Origin: Anseranas semipalmata
Taxonomy: Eukaryota > Chordata > Aves > Anseriformes > Anseranatidae
Assembly (NCBI GenBank): GCA_013399115.1
Contig: VXAA01001151.1
Coordinates: forward strand, 448,601-512,600
Direction of reading: 5' to 3'
Length of the DNA: 64,000 bases
Shown here: positions 24,705-38,090 of the stretch, piece by piece
Position numbering within the stretch: the first letter of the stretch is position 1
Layout: each line of letters opens with the position of its first letter
Notes under the pieces: generated by a model
Database searches by the model: none
Told to the model about the DNA's origin: nothing
What the model saw: the letters and a program-made list of their open reading frames with translations, nothing else
Position numbers and translations under genes: made by a program

Positions 24705-27150
24705 GTAAGATAGCACATGGCAGGGGAGTGATTAATGAGGTGCCAGAGAGAACTTTTTGGTACTGCTGGATTTGCCAGGACTAAGGGTCAGAATATCCAC
24801 TAGGGAATAGGATGAGTCAGGGAAAGCAGCAAAAGCCTCCGACATCCCTAATAGAATAACAAAAGCCTGCATCTGGTTACAGTGTGTGCCTTCTCCAAAA
24901 CTGTTCACAGCTACTCCCTCACATTAAGGAAGAATTTTTAAACCCCAGGTTTAATTTTTACACATCTCTGTTGGAAATGTTTTCATTAGGTGTCTCTATA
25001 AAATGATGTCTCCAAGTGACTTTTATGTCCCATTGGTAGCCAGGTGAAAATAGAATTATTCATTATAATGGGATTTGTTGTCATTGTAATCTAGCAGGTG
25101 AGCACTAACGACAGTGGATGCAAGCTGCATGGTGGACTTTGTATATGGTCACAGTACACAGACTACTCGCAGGCTTTTGCTTCATGGAAAGAAAAGGAGT
25201 CCACATTTATGGACTAGATCCCACTGTCTTGTTAGAGCTGTTTTAGGCTTGGAATTGCTTTATCTCACAAAAGTGCTGGGCTGATGTAACTGGAGGGTCA
25301 TAGATTCAGTGACCTGATTCCAGTCTCTTCCCCCTGCGTGTTCAGCACAGAGGCAGCACAGAGCGCTGCTTTGCACGACAAACTGGGTCCTTCTGCTTTT
25401 AGCAAGTTCTCTGCAGGTTGTCACATGTTTCTCATTCAGTGGCATACAGGACCTCCTCTGCCTGGAGGAAATGCTTTATTCCTACTTCGCATTATGTATG
25501 TTTATATAAGAACGCTGTTGTGCTAATGTTGTGTTTATGAAGTTATGCCCAAGAATCTTGCTCCTTTCTAATGTGTAAATTCCTTGTAGATTATCAAAAT
25601 CTGTGAATTAGCAAATAAGGAAATAAACACTGTTGTAAAATGTCAAGGACACTGAAGATATGTATATATATGTCTTGATAAGTACCTACATATGCCTGCT
25701 AAAGTACTTTGAAGTTCATATATGAGATCTCCACTGGTGATCTTAAACTTGTAGCCACAGCACCTCACACGTGCCCGAGGTGTTGGCAGCGGAGCAGGCA
25801 GCAGCACTCTGCCCTCCGTGGCTTGGGGGAAGTCAGGAGCCACTTTCATGCTGACACAAGCTAGAGCAGCTTTAACTAAGGGCAGGGTTTTCATTGTAGT
25901 TCAGTGAGTTACATTCATCACCTTCATGGCTACTGCAGTTTGTGGAAGCTGGATACGGGTTCTGGAGTCTGAACCACCTGTTTTCCATTTCCACGTTGTG
26001 GCATTAGTCTTTTTGCTTGTATGTATTGTTTTACCTAGATTGTCTTACTTAACACAGGCCCTGTTAAGTTACAGCATCTTTAGCATGCTTTCTGCCAAAA
26101 TTCCAGTGTGTTACGGTGCCAATGAAATGGGGGAGAGGATTTTTTATGGAAACTTCCTCCAGTTACTCAGGCTCTGGTGCTCAGGAATTGCTTAGTTAAA
26201 TTAATGCCATCACTTCTCTTAGGACTGTGTTTCCCTTTGGTCAGCTTTGATCTAATGTCTCAGTTTTTAATGGCATTTTGTTTAATCTGACTTCATGAGC
26301 CTCATGTTGTGCTTTCTCCATTCCAGAGCTGCAGAACAAAGCTTGGTATAATGTCTGCTCCTGTCACCCAAGTTGCAGTTGACGCTAGGGTGAAAATAGA
26401 TTTCTTTACAGGTTCTTCCCCTGGCTTCTTTTCTTTAAAATGCCAAATTAAAACGTTTGGACTCTTCCATGTCGTGGCGAGGCCTGGCTGTCAGGAGCAG
26501 GGCAGTGCTGGTGAGAAGGAACGGGCGGGCAAACGGCTGCAGGGCCGGGGCAGGGTCAGCCAAGTGCAGCACTTGGTCCTGCACCTGGGGGTGCAGCAAA
26601 TGTCATGGGTTGCTGGCGGTCATCCCATGTCGATGCTAACGCCTCCTGGGCTGTTTAAACCTCTAACATATTTAGTACCCTCCCTCTCTCCTGTCTCAAA
26701 GACGAGGAATCGGCAGCAGAGCTATTCCAGTCTATCCATAATGTGGTGAAAGGCATTTTGTCTCTGAATTGTTGTGCACTTAGAGGGAGCTGGTGTGGTT
26801 TGTTCTCTGTGATCTGCAGGAAAGCAGGGACTTGGGCAGGGGAGGAAAGAAAGGGAAGAAGATATGACATCTCCTCCCTGCTATTGAAAGTATTGGCATT
26901 GATAAATATCAGTCTACATAGTAATTCCAGACGTGTTTAGAATACTTAAAAGCAGTAGTCGCTAGGCCTATAATTGTAACTCTGATAACTTCTATTTCAT
27001 TTTGAAATCAGAAAAAGTATCTAAATGAGAGAAAAAATTGAGACTATGTGCTGACTACTGTGAAACCGAGTCATTTAGAAACTATTATTTGCATGGCTGT
27101 TACATCCACTAGAGCTTCTTCATAATGCCAGGCAAGACAAGGGGGACAAA

Positions 27151-27180
27151 TTCTAAGGGGTTCTTAGGGGTTCTAAGGGG
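27151..27180. repeat. Three tandem 10-bp units, TTCTAAGGGG-like
   Basis: The units ttctaagggg, ttcttagggg and ttctaagggg sit head to tail, with one mismatch in the middle unit. The G-run spacing makes it loosely telomere-like, but the unit is not TTAGGG. Confidence 0.85.
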
Positions 27181-27429
27181 TTTCTGAAAGTAAATGTCTT
27201 CCAAATGCTGCTCACTCAGAAATGCAAGATTTGAATCTGCCCATACTTCATATAAAATATCACTTGGGCCCATGCCCAAGTATGTATTTAAACATTCAGT
27301 TTCAGATGCTCTTTAAAAGCTTTGTTTTGGATGCACATATCACTGAATCTTTTTTTTAACCAGAATTAAGAGCAGGGAAGCAATTCAGCCAAACAGCAGG
27401 TACCACTAACTGAGATGGCAGGACACTGA

Positions 27430-27451
27430 TTTTTTTTTTTTTTTCTTTTTT
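27430..27451. repeat. Poly-T tract with one C interruption
   Basis: Fifteen T, one C and six T form a T-rich simple tract. Confidence 0.85.
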
Positions 27452-27730
27452 ATTCATTCATTGATCTGTTATGTAGCATAAAGTCATGATTGAGGGAAAA
27501 AGGGACCAGAAATGTCAGGAAATGCAAGTAAGCCCTGACCTATGTAAACAGTCCTAGTTTTTCAACTTCATCAGAATATGGAATGGTTCATTTTCATTAT
27601 CATTCATTATCATTTTTCTGCTGTGTCTCCTTGTACGCCAGGCCATATCCCACTTTGAAACTGATTCGAGGCTCTCAGGTATGCCTGTCAATTCTAACTG
27701 AAAAAAAAGAATTCTAATGGCTTCTGTTTT

Positions 27731-27764
27731 TTTGTTTGTTTGTTTGTTTGTTTGTTTGTTTTTT
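27731..27764. repeat. (TTTG)7 tetranucleotide microsatellite
   Basis: Seven TTTG units are followed by a short T run. Related but shorter TTTG tracts lie at 38053-38090 and 50158-50175. Confidence 0.92.
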
Positions 27765-29206
27765 CATTATGAACATAGACAAAACTTCTAAGGAAAGTCA
27801 TTGTATTGTCAAAAACTTTCACCAGTTGTCCTGGAATAGCTCAAACCTCTGAGGAAACTCCTATTCTGATTACTTCAGCCACAACTTAAACTTCAGAAAG
27901 TTGACTGGTATGTTTTAGAAATATCATTCTGCTGTAAAGGCAGGACAGTGTGCTTCATTTTTGCCAGTATCATATTGGACAGTATATCAAAATATTATTT
28001 TCTTTGAGTAATGAAAGTGTGAGTCATTAGTTTGGTCTTTTTAATAATTGTTGTTTTGAATTTGCATACTCCCTCTGTCTTCTGGATATGTTCATCAAGC
28101 ACTGAGCAGAATGATAATGATGCTGGCACATTACTTATTAACAGAATGGAAAAATAGAACAGTATTGATACAGTCATGTGCTGTAAAGATCTGGAAAGAA
28201 GGGTAGAATTTCTTTTTTTTTTAAAGACTTTTCAGGATTTTTTTATTATTTTATTTTCTTAAATAAGAATCTAGTAATAGGATGTAAGTTTCTTGTTCTC
28301 CACAATTGCTGTACTCAAAATGGTGAAATAGCAAGAAGGTAGTTCTTGACTCATTTCAGAATATAAACACAATAAAGATATTTTTGGCACTCTGTATTCA
28401 GAGAGCCAAATCTTTATAAATGTGCTTTCATTGGCATTCATTGGCATGTTCTCACCCCTAGTACAATTGCTTGGGAATACTGCTGTCAACAATTTCTGGT
28501 CACCTATCCTATTTAGTCTTAATTTGGTGCAAGAACACGTTCAATTCTGTATGAAAGATATCTGCACGTACAGTTATAAGAACCTTGTGTGAAGATATGC
28601 AGACATTTTCATCAGTGCGTAAAATACCTCATTCATAGTAAAAGCTAGAACAAAAGCTCAGCTGCTTGCTGTGTTTCCTGAAAACGTAAGAAACTTGCCA
28701 AGAAATTAATTTTCCTTCTTTATATTCTGTTGAAATTTCTTCTGATATTTTACCACGGAAAGGAAGCCACTATAGCTGTGCTTGTTTTCTGTAAGTCGTG
28801 TGCAAATCTGTGAGTGCTTCGTGCCAGCATCAGTTTGTGAAAGTGGCTTCTCTGCACAAGACTTCTGGGCCTGTAACAGGTAGCGTTACGGACTGCAAAC
28901 CGTACACCCTCGCGGGTAAGATTTGCCAGAGGAGGGGGTGGCTAAAGACTGTAAACAAGTTTGTGGAGAGATGTTATACATGTGCAGCCAGCCTTCTGCG
29001 TCCTGCTATAGAAGAGGGGGAGCCCAGCCTCTTGTGTTAGGAGGGAGGATTCTTCAGCTGCAGCATTAACAAGTAGCAGGGAGGAGGGCACGCAAGGGAT
29101 GTGTGGGGGAGAGAAGAGGTGGAGAAGAGATAGGCCTTTTTCCTCAATTTTTCTATTCCTTAGGTTTCTCTTTCATTTTTCCTGCTTCCTCCCTTTCTTT
29201 ACCCTC

Positions 29207-29456
29207 ATTTGGTTTCAAACTAAGACAGGGGAGATTTAGGTTGGATATTAGGAGGAAGTTTTTCACTCAGAGGGTGGCGAGGCACTGGAACAGGTTGCCC
29301 AGAGAGGTTGTGGATGCCCCATCCCTGGAGGCATTCAAGGCCAGGCTGGATGTGACGCTGGGCAGCCTGCTCTAGTAGTTGGCAACCCTGCCCAGAGCAG
29401 GGGGGTTGAAACTAGATGATCTTTAAGGTCCTTTTCAACCCATGCTGTTCTATGCC
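29207..29456 (+). mobile_element. CR1 LINE 3' end, sense, 5'-truncated
   Basis: This is a typical avian CR1 tail. It encodes the end of ORF2 ([20 protein letters not shown], followed by [10 protein letters not shown]) and then the 3' UTR with ggggggttgaaactagatga, tctttaaggtccttttcaac and the terminal ttctatg octamer word. Only the last 250 bp or so are present, which is normal 5' truncation. The low divergence makes it the youngest repeat in the window and the best evidence for a bird genome. Confidence 0.93.
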
Positions 29457-32400
29457 TCTTCCCCTTGCTTAGTCTCCTTTCATCTCCTCTTCCCAGATGC
29501 CCCAGTCATTATCTGCCTTTCACTGCCTCTCTGCCACATTTGAATCCTCTCCATTACAGCTGCTTACAGTCCCTCCTCACAGCTCTTCTGCGCGCAGCTC
29601 TTTTCCTCCCTCAATATCCTGCCACAGTCCAGTGATCATTTGTAATTCAGAAGATGAGAGGGAAAACATAGGTGCTTGCTCCCTCCCTGAGGCCTGTAGC
29701 TTGTCCTGGTTACAATGCAGTTGGCCAGCTGCTGAGCCGGACTGCTTGGTGTCTGACTGGCTGTAGGTGTACGCGTTAGAAGGACACCCACTGGGTATTG
29801 TCATGAAGGACACAGTAGCATGGTACAGTTCTGTGTAACAGAGCTGGATTTGCTTCCCTCCAGGGTATTTATATCAGTTGGGCACTTGAAGCTGTCTGGC
29901 AGCTCCTTGAGATTATTGTTTTGCTGTGGGTATGCAAAACCAGGACAACAACATAGTTTTTGTAATGCTGTTAAGGACATTAGAACAGGGATGCTCTTGA
30001 TTTCTAGAGACGTGCAAGCTGTGTCTATATTTTATGTTTGGAGACAGAGTCAGTGAGTGGGCGAGAAACCTCATGTGCTGCCTGACTCACCCTGCACTGG
30101 ATGTAGGATGTCTGCAGTGTAACGGGGTTAGCCTGGGCTCGGGCTACCTGCAGGGCTCTCTGCTCTCTGTGTGTGATGTCAGGCTTGGCTAGGAAAGGCC
30201 ACCTGGCTGCACAGGGCCAAGTGAGGGAGGAAAAATGGCAAATCTGGCTTTTAATGAATGAATTAAATGAACTGATAGTGAGGAATGATCACAGTTCAAA
30301 AAATTCGGATGATGGTGTCTGGGGGGAGGTGGGACAGAAGCTGGTGTGCTTGGCAGTGGACACATGATGGAGTAGTGAAGTTTGGGGTGTAGGGGGAATT
30401 GCTAGCCTGGAAAAAAAATGAATGCAGACTCTGCAAAATAAACAAAAACCTTTCAAGTCAAGGAAAAGTAAAGTGGAAAATGGCGCAATATCTTTTTTTT
30501 TCTTCCTTTTGAGTCCCTTACATGATTCGTTACACTGATGTCTTTCGTTAGACAAGTAGACATAGTATTACTCTCACTAACCCCAATACATTTAAAATTT
30601 CTTCCCTCTGAACAAAACTCAGAAGGAATCAAGCAGTTCCTCCTTAAAACATATCCATAAATGCCCTTCGAATCTAAAAGTCAGAACACCCAGCAAACCA
30701 AGAATGCTCTGTCCCTGTTAAAGTGTAGATAGATCTCATTCTGCAGTGCCAAGATCTGCTTGGCCAGTCCCCATTCATACTCTCTCTGTTCTGCTTAAGA
30801 GGGTCTTGAAGATTAAAAGCTTGCTGGATGATTGACATTTTTGTGTAAGAAGCAAAGACGTGAGCAAGGATATAGTAATTAGAAAAATGGCTCAGCTGTG
30901 TTCCTGCACCAAACTTTCACATAGCTTTGTGCTTTAACAGCAAGGAGATCCTCAAGCACAGGGGGGTTTATGCTCTAAGAAGCAGTAACCAGACAGTATC
31001 TTCACACTGAGGTCCTTTGGCAGGCAAGCTTGAAATTCTCCAAACAGCATTTCTGCAGCCAGCTAGAGTCTCCGCTCATTCCTGAAACCCAGTAACCACG
31101 AAAAGGTAGTGTAATTCTTTTATGCCCGTTGTCTGTAAAACAGAAGCTATGCCTCAGCATTGTCAGAGCTCCTTGGTTCAGCTGTTGTGCATGGTGTAGC
31201 TTCGGTAGTATCCCTCAAGTTGCTGAAGTCCTGCTATTCCTTCCTGATTATTTTTTTAAGGATAACTGTGGCGCTGAATATTCATTATTACCTTTCTACA
31301 GAGTTACAAAAGTGAAAGAAGGAATAAAGTATCTATTGCTACAAAATCACAAAATAAACTTGGATACAAATTATTAGACTTTTATGGACTGTGTTGAGAT
31401 ACCTGATCTTTCACGTCAGTCCCTTGTTAGCCAGAACAATGCAGTGGGTTAAAGTACTCACAGCCAACGGTAAACTTTAGCTCTGAGAACTTGGGGTTAT
31501 TTGTATCATCCACACATGGTCCTTCCTCTCTGTGTATCATTGAGAAGGAAAAATTGCCTGTATAATATTATAAAAACAAAGAATACAGATTAGAAACATG
31601 AGCCAAGAAGGAGGTTACAGCAGGGGGAATTTGGACCATTTTGTTTTGTTCCTTTAGCATGCAGGACAGATGAAACTACATTTGTTAATGAAGCAGTTTC
31701 ACCCATGTTTAGTCAAAAATTCTGAAAGCCAGGAAAGTTAGATTTGACATTAAACTTTAATAGAATCTAAATTTGGAGCTACTCGTGTTCTTACGGTTAA
31801 GCAAGCTCTTAATTGCTTTGCTGGATGGGGTTCCAGTAAGAGTACTGCTACCACTGATTTGTTGAATTGTTAATTGAGAGATTTTTGTAGAGAGCAGAAG
31901 TTCAGCATCCACTGGTTTGCATGAGTAGTTTCCACTCACTAATCTGTTAAATCTGTTGAAGAGAACATTTTTGATCTCTTTTAATATACACTCAGTCACA
32001 TTTGGCTAACCTGCTGTTTCTGAGGCAAAGAAAGGATGTATATATCACACAATAGCATTCTCTTTAATAAATCAAAATGTTTCCTCATTTACCTCAAACC
32101 ACGTATATACTACAGGCAAGAAGCCGCAGTATGTTTAATGTGAATAACAGAGACATTATATCAAGTCCATTCCCAGTGTACTTCCTCTGACATCAGTGAC
32201 TTCAGTGGATTTATTCCAGGGATGAGTTTGGCTATTCCTTTTCTGTGTAGGTGAATCTTCAGGCAGTGCTAATTAAAAGAATGTCAACTGATTTTACCAT
32301 TTCATTATGCTGGACTTTGTAAAGGTTATTTATATCACTCTACATCAGGCCCCAGTGAGAGGATATTTCTGGTGGCAGTTCATCTATTAAAATAGCTGCA

Positions 32401-34652
32401 AGATAATGTAAGCACTAGAACTAAAAATAAAACTTTGTTTCTCAACAGAGCAAGTGACAGCCACATGCATATTTTCAAATTTTAGCATTTTAGTGTTTAC
32501 TGAATAGAAATTGCATTGCTTTCATTATGTTTTAAGCACTACCATGCTAACGATGGAGTAACTGCTGTTAAGTAGAAAGCTATATGTAAATGCACCAGTA
32601 TCTGCAAAGACTTCTCAAAACAGAAGGTAGTTGTTTCCTAAGCTTCGAATATCTCCTGGCTTTATAGCAAGTGACAAGGGAAAGTTTTCTAATGTGTATT
32701 TACTGTTGAATATAGATTTTCTGTGTGAGCTGAATGTGACCTTTGCCAAAGATTATTAATAGATGCCCTTACATTCATGTATTTATGCTTATATTTGTTC
32801 AAGCACATACTATAACCCATTAAAACAATCTTTTATATGATAAAGCCCAGATGACTTAAACCTCTGTTAAATTAAAACTTGACTGTACCATTTGAGTATT
32901 CAGTTCATTTTCTTTTGTTCCAATTCAAGCACAAACTGCAGTCCTCTCAGTTATGATGCTCCCTTTTCTAATTAGGCCTTGTGAAATGCTGGAGATATGT
33001 CTCAGTAACTGGTCATCATGCAACACTGCAAAATATTTTTCAAAATGGACAGTGTCTTTCAGAAGAACTTCTGTAAACAGCTGGATATATCACAGGCTGT
33101 CAACTCTCTTAGCCACAGTGGCCATGTTCAGTTTTTTGACAGTGGAGATTAAAAAAAAACAACAAACCTCTTAGGACATCTATGTCATCCTTAACTGGTA
33201 AAAATGATTTATTTTCCAATCTTATTCTGTAAATCAGTGCTTTTCTTACTAGCATTGTACATCCACATATCTTCTAAAAGCAAGCAAAACATGTTGAATA
33301 AGATCAATGCTGTACTGGTTTGCTAGTGCCGGAACTTGGGGACTTTCTGTTTGATGGGACTGTTTTGTGCATGACACAAAAAGCTTCCCACAAAAGAGAC
33401 TCTAATCTGCTTTTATCTGCAGTGGTTCTGATTTGAAATTTGTTGTCTGACTCCTGAAGTTAGAACAGCTTTTAGCGTATCTTCAGGATGAGTTTCAGCT
33501 ATGTTGGCTGCGGGCACTGCACAATCGAGTGCGAGGACGCGCTGGGCACCCTTTCTCTCCTTTAGTCAGGAAAGGCTGGGATGCCACTGCACAAGCCTCA
33601 GTGCCACTGAGGGATGTTGGAATGCAAAAAGAATCCCTACATAACCTTAGGAAACCTGATGATCCAGGGCATCGTGTTTTTGCCAACAGGAACTTGTCTG
33701 GTAAACAGAGAACCTAGGTGCTTGTACTGGATGCTTTAGATTATTTTCTGTCTCCAGACTCCACAAGAATTTCATGCTTGAGCCAGCAATATTCTATTAT
33801 AGTTTATTCAAGTGGTTACAGAGAATATTGTTGTCATTGATGTCTTTCTCAGGTACTTGGAACCACATCCTTTGAGTGTGCACTCATGATATAGTTGTTA
33901 ATAAACACCTAAGCATCCAGTGAAACACTCAAGGACTTGCAGTGCCACTAATTTCTTTGGCTTGCTTTTTGAGCGTGACAATGATTTTCTTAGGTTTCCA
34001 GTCTGTAATTCAGACACTCCTGTCTGCCCAGCTAATGAAGTGAGAACAACTCTATCCGTAATGGACTAGTTCTTTCCTGAGTAACTTGCTATCAAGAGAC
34101 ACTCTGAGGCTTGGACATCTTTAAACATGACAGTCGTTTATATGTAGAAGCTTAAAATTAAACAGCATAAAGGAAATGAAATAAAATGAAAATATACAAA
34201 CTCTTGGTACTCTGAACGTAGCTAGTGGATTTGTTCATGTTATTGGAGAGCTTTGGTACAGATAGACTAAATAGAAATCTTACCAGCATCTCCGGATAGA
34301 AATTGTGGGCTGATGGTTCAGCCTATCATTTTGTAGAAGATGCTCAGAGAAGTGTTTTCTTTGCAGTTGAGAAGACAGAAACACATTATGCATGCTTAAA
34401 GTCAATGCAAGGAAACAGAGCCCCACAAAACATATTTAATATAGGTTTGATTTCCTGTGGAATGCTTTCCAGATGTTCTCTCAAACAGGCCTCTAAAATA
34501 TGGTCTGAGGTAATTTTTTTGCAAACAGAAAGAGAAAATTCTGTTTTGTGTCACTGCATCAGAAAATCACTGTTCTAATTCTTTATTGCATTACCTTGTG
34601 CTCAGGATTTGCACCATATTTTTCAAAATTGGTTTTATTACACAAAAGGTCA

Positions 34653-34676
34653 GTAGTATAAAAATATTTATACTAC
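34653..34676. repeat. Inverted repeat, 10-bp perfect arms
   Basis: The arms gtagtataaa and tttatactac flank a 4-nt loop. It is a short intronic hairpin with no known role. Confidence 0.8.
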
Positions 34677-35828
34677 CCAATTGCAAATAAATCATACTTA
34701 TTTAGAACCACATTTGAGCTTAGTAGCTTTCCTGAAACCCAAAGGAGACCTAATATATTAAATTAAAATTGCTCTAACACGTGACTTTGAGTTACTTAGA
34801 AGCTGTAACTAATGCTGGTAAACTATGAGATTAGTGTTTTGGTAAGGTCTTCTGCTTTGCTGTGGCAGATATTGTGTAAAAAGGTGTAACCGGTCCCTAG
34901 CAGATAACCTGAGCAATGGGAAAGGATAGCATTAAAGGAAGATGGTATGTGACTTACTTTATTATGCTTTGTTTAAGATACAATAATAGAAAATGGGCAT
35001 GGAGTATGTTTATTTCAGAGCAGTTTTTAATCAGAAGAAATTAGTTTTGTTGGTAGAAAAATAGAAATAATATGTTTGTATAGTTAATTTTAAAATATAA
35101 ATATGCATAGGTGGAAATGTTTTTGATTTTACATGACTGACTTTCTAATAGTTAGCTCTCCATTACCTGGGATATTACATGTCCTGTAAGCAGAAAGCCT
35201 GGATAACGCAGGTGCCATCAGGCAAGGTGGGGAACACAGTGCAGTCAGCCAGCAGTGCAGAAGCCTGCTGGGGTGACGCACGGGTGCTCATCTGGAGCAA
35301 GAAGCCTTGGTGGGCTCCCGTGGTGCCTGGCACTCTGAGCCAGCTCTCGTGAAGCTGAGAGGCCTCGGAATGAATCTTGTGTGGTCTCTGCTCTTTGTTT
35401 CTGTATCCAGTTATTCCACAACCCGAATAAGCTGCCCATATGTAATTGAGGATTGTCTGTATTTTACTTCCGGATAAACAACACAATTTTTAAAGATAAA
35501 TCAAATCTGGAATCAAATATTTGCGTGGGCTTAGACTACAAGTCATTTAAAATAACAAAACAGAAGCAAAAACAGATAAAACCCAGCTTCTTCCAGCTGG
35601 TAGCTGATGTTTGGAATCCAAGATCCCGCAGTGGTTTCTGCTGGTTTTAAAGAAGCTTTGAATCGACTCGTGAGAGAAACTGCTTTTGGTATTCGGGTCT
35701 TGGGAGCCAAGTACTCTGCTGTTAAATCTTCACTTTTTTACCCCTCAAAAAGGAGTAAGAATGCTCAAAAATGCCTTTTTTACCTCAAAAAAGGTGTGAA
35801 TGCTGAGCTGTGTGTCAGGGCGCAGCGA

Positions 35829-35858
35829 GGGCCGGGGGCTCTGTGGGGGCCCCCTGGG
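35829..35858 (+). other. G-quadruplex-forming motif
   Basis: Four G runs (3, 5, 5 and 3) with loops of 2, 6 and 6 nt fit the canonical G3+N1-7 pattern on the + strand, which is the sense strand of the transcript. Confidence 0.6.
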
Positions 35859-36050
35859 ATGAGCATGGCAGGGGCTCTCAGGCAGGGCTTGTCCCATTGC
35901 CACAGCCCCGGGCATCAGGCACCTACCTGGGGACAGGGGCTGGCCAAGGACAGGCACGGGTGGCCCGGCTCAGTGTGGCCCCCAGGCAGGGCAGGGCTGG
36001 GGGAGCTGGAGGGCAGCACCCTACAGCATCGCTGGGGCAGGGACTGGCCT

Positions 36051-36102
36051 GGGGGGGCTGGAGAGGGTCCTGGGTCGTGGGCAGGTGGGGGGGCCCCGGG
36101 GG
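36051..36102 (+). other. Multi-run G-quadruplex-forming motif
   Basis: Six G runs of three or more (7, 3, 3, 3, 7 and 5) with loops of 4 to 7 nt lie within 52 bp. This is the strongest quadruplex motif in the window and would be carried in the GFRA1 pre-mRNA. Confidence 0.65.
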
Positions 36103-38052
36103 CAGGCAGGGGCATTAGTGCCCTCAGGGCCCTACACTGTCACTGTTTGAGAAGGAGGAGAACAGCCAAAGAAAAACTAACCTGTTTTGCAGAAAGAAAT
36201 TAATGAAGTTGCTGTTTAATAAACATATGTAAAAATGCCCATTTAAACAAATAATCAAAAGTTGTGAAAATTAATAGTTGCTCACAGGTACTCAGTAGCG
36301 TGTGTCCATAACTGAGGAAACATGACATATACTAGTATTGCACATTTCTAGTGCCTTTAATGAAAAACAATCTTCAGAGATGGGTCAACTCTAAATTACT
36401 AGGTGCTGGGAGGATCATTTCTCTAGTGATGGAGCTGCTTTGAGGCTTTTTTTCGGCTCACTGGTTGATAAAGTTTCTTATGTAGCCTTTGCCTTGTTTT
36501 CTTGCTGCCCACTCACTGAGTGTTTATGAAACAAAGAGAAAATGAAAAGCTCCTCCAACAAAGAACCCATTAGTCTGGACACATATCAAGCCCTCTTGCC
36601 CATATTGCATCCCAGCAGACGTAGCACCACCCTAACTATACAGGAGCTATTTGTAGCTATGGAACAAGGTGCTGCTTTTGACCCCTGCAAGAGAAGAACA
36701 AGTATTTTGGCTTTTTTTTTTTTTTCTATAATGGTGTCATTTATCAATATGACACATGTTCATTGACTTAGTCTGAAATTTCTCAGTGTCAGATTTATAT
36801 TTCTTTTCTGTTTTGAATATTGATGCAGTACTTCCCTTACGTGACTGCACTGCATCTGCCAAATGGTGTCTAGACGCTAGAGCAGCTTTAACTAATTAGT
36901 GTAGTCACTCCAGTCACTCAGCTTTGGCATTTACATACCCTTTATGGTACTGCTGTTGAGCCATAAATAGATGCCTAAGCACAAGCAGCAATGTAAAGAG
37001 AGGTGGCACTGAGCATGTTCAGACATCACCCAATGTACCCAATGTCACCGACATGAGCGCAGAGGACAAAAGCTGTATCTGCCCACGTTCGTGACCAGGG
37101 CGAGAGGTTGTAACCACTCACTTGGATATGACAGTGTACGTGAATGCAGTCAGCAGAAGATCCAGATTCAGCGTCCTTCTCAGGCTGAAGCCCGCTACTG
37201 CAAAGGCAAAGCTGAGAGAGGATTTCTCTCCTGTGCAGCTCAGCCCCTGCCTACAAGCAGATGAAGATGCATACAGCCAGAAAAACAGAAGTAAAGGAAA
37301 TCAACACCTGCTAGCCCAGCAATAGGGGTAATTCTCGAAGAGGACTTGTACATCTGGTTCATAAAGCTGCTTTCCAGTAGGCCATGGTTTACAGCGGGTC
37401 CAAACTGAAAATGCAGTTTTAGAAATTTTTTGCAACTTCATTGTTTAGACTATACCTTCAAATATTGCAGCCTGCATTTCTGTGCAGCCAGTGCTGAAGA
37501 TGAGTTGGCCAACTGTAAAGAAGGAGAATGGATAAATATCAGAGATGATTTCAGAACATTAAAGAACTTCTACAAAACCTTGAAAATAAATTTAGTGAAA
37601 ACCTAATCAATGTTGCCTATGCAACAAGCTGTGCTAATATAAAATTAAATTGTCTCAAAAATTATGTGCAGATTAAATACAATACTGCTATTAACAAACC
37701 GTATTTGTAAGCAAAATTTGACAGTTTTGATTTACCCTGCTGAGTATTTGAAGAACTAGTATCATAAGGAAAACAAATTATCTTTGTTTTCTTTGTGTTC
37801 TTAACTATTACAAATTATTTTACTCATGCTAGTACAAAGCATTAGAGAATAGCAGGTTTGGGATTTTTTCTCTCTTCTTCACAAAAAGACAGTTTGTTGT
37901 TTGAGCGGATTTTCTTTGAATTTGCCAATAGGATTATTCTTATTTTTTCAGTTACTGGTATACAAAATATTTAAAGTAAGCTTTCCGGAAGATCTGCAGT
38001 TTACTTTGAGGAGATTTTCCAGGGCTAAGTTAGAACTCATTTAATTTGTGAG

Positions 38053-38090
38053 TTGTTTTTTTGTTTGTTTGTTTTTGTTTTTGTTTTTTT
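38053..38090. repeat. T/G-rich simple repeat (TTTG and TTTTTG units)
   Basis: Runs of T are interrupted by single G every 4 to 6 bases. Confidence 0.8.

Larger units (their letters stand above)
35810..36145. other. GC-rich patch in intron
   Basis: A sharp GC-rich, strongly G-skewed block breaks the AT-rich intron. It opens frames on several strands (up to 198 codons on + at 35607-36203), made of Gly, Ala, Pro and Arg codons with no recognisable domain. It looks like composition rather than coding sequence. Confidence 0.6.

Noticed and set aside
26309..26749. 146-codon + ORF
   Set aside because: It has no canonical domain, lies in an intron and overlaps other open frames. Nothing suggests translation.
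35607..36203. 198-codon ORF on the + strand
   Set aside because: Its length comes from the GC-rich, stop-poor patch. The product is low-complexity Gly/Ala/Pro/Arg/Trp without a domain, and overlapping ORFs exist in other frames of the same patch.
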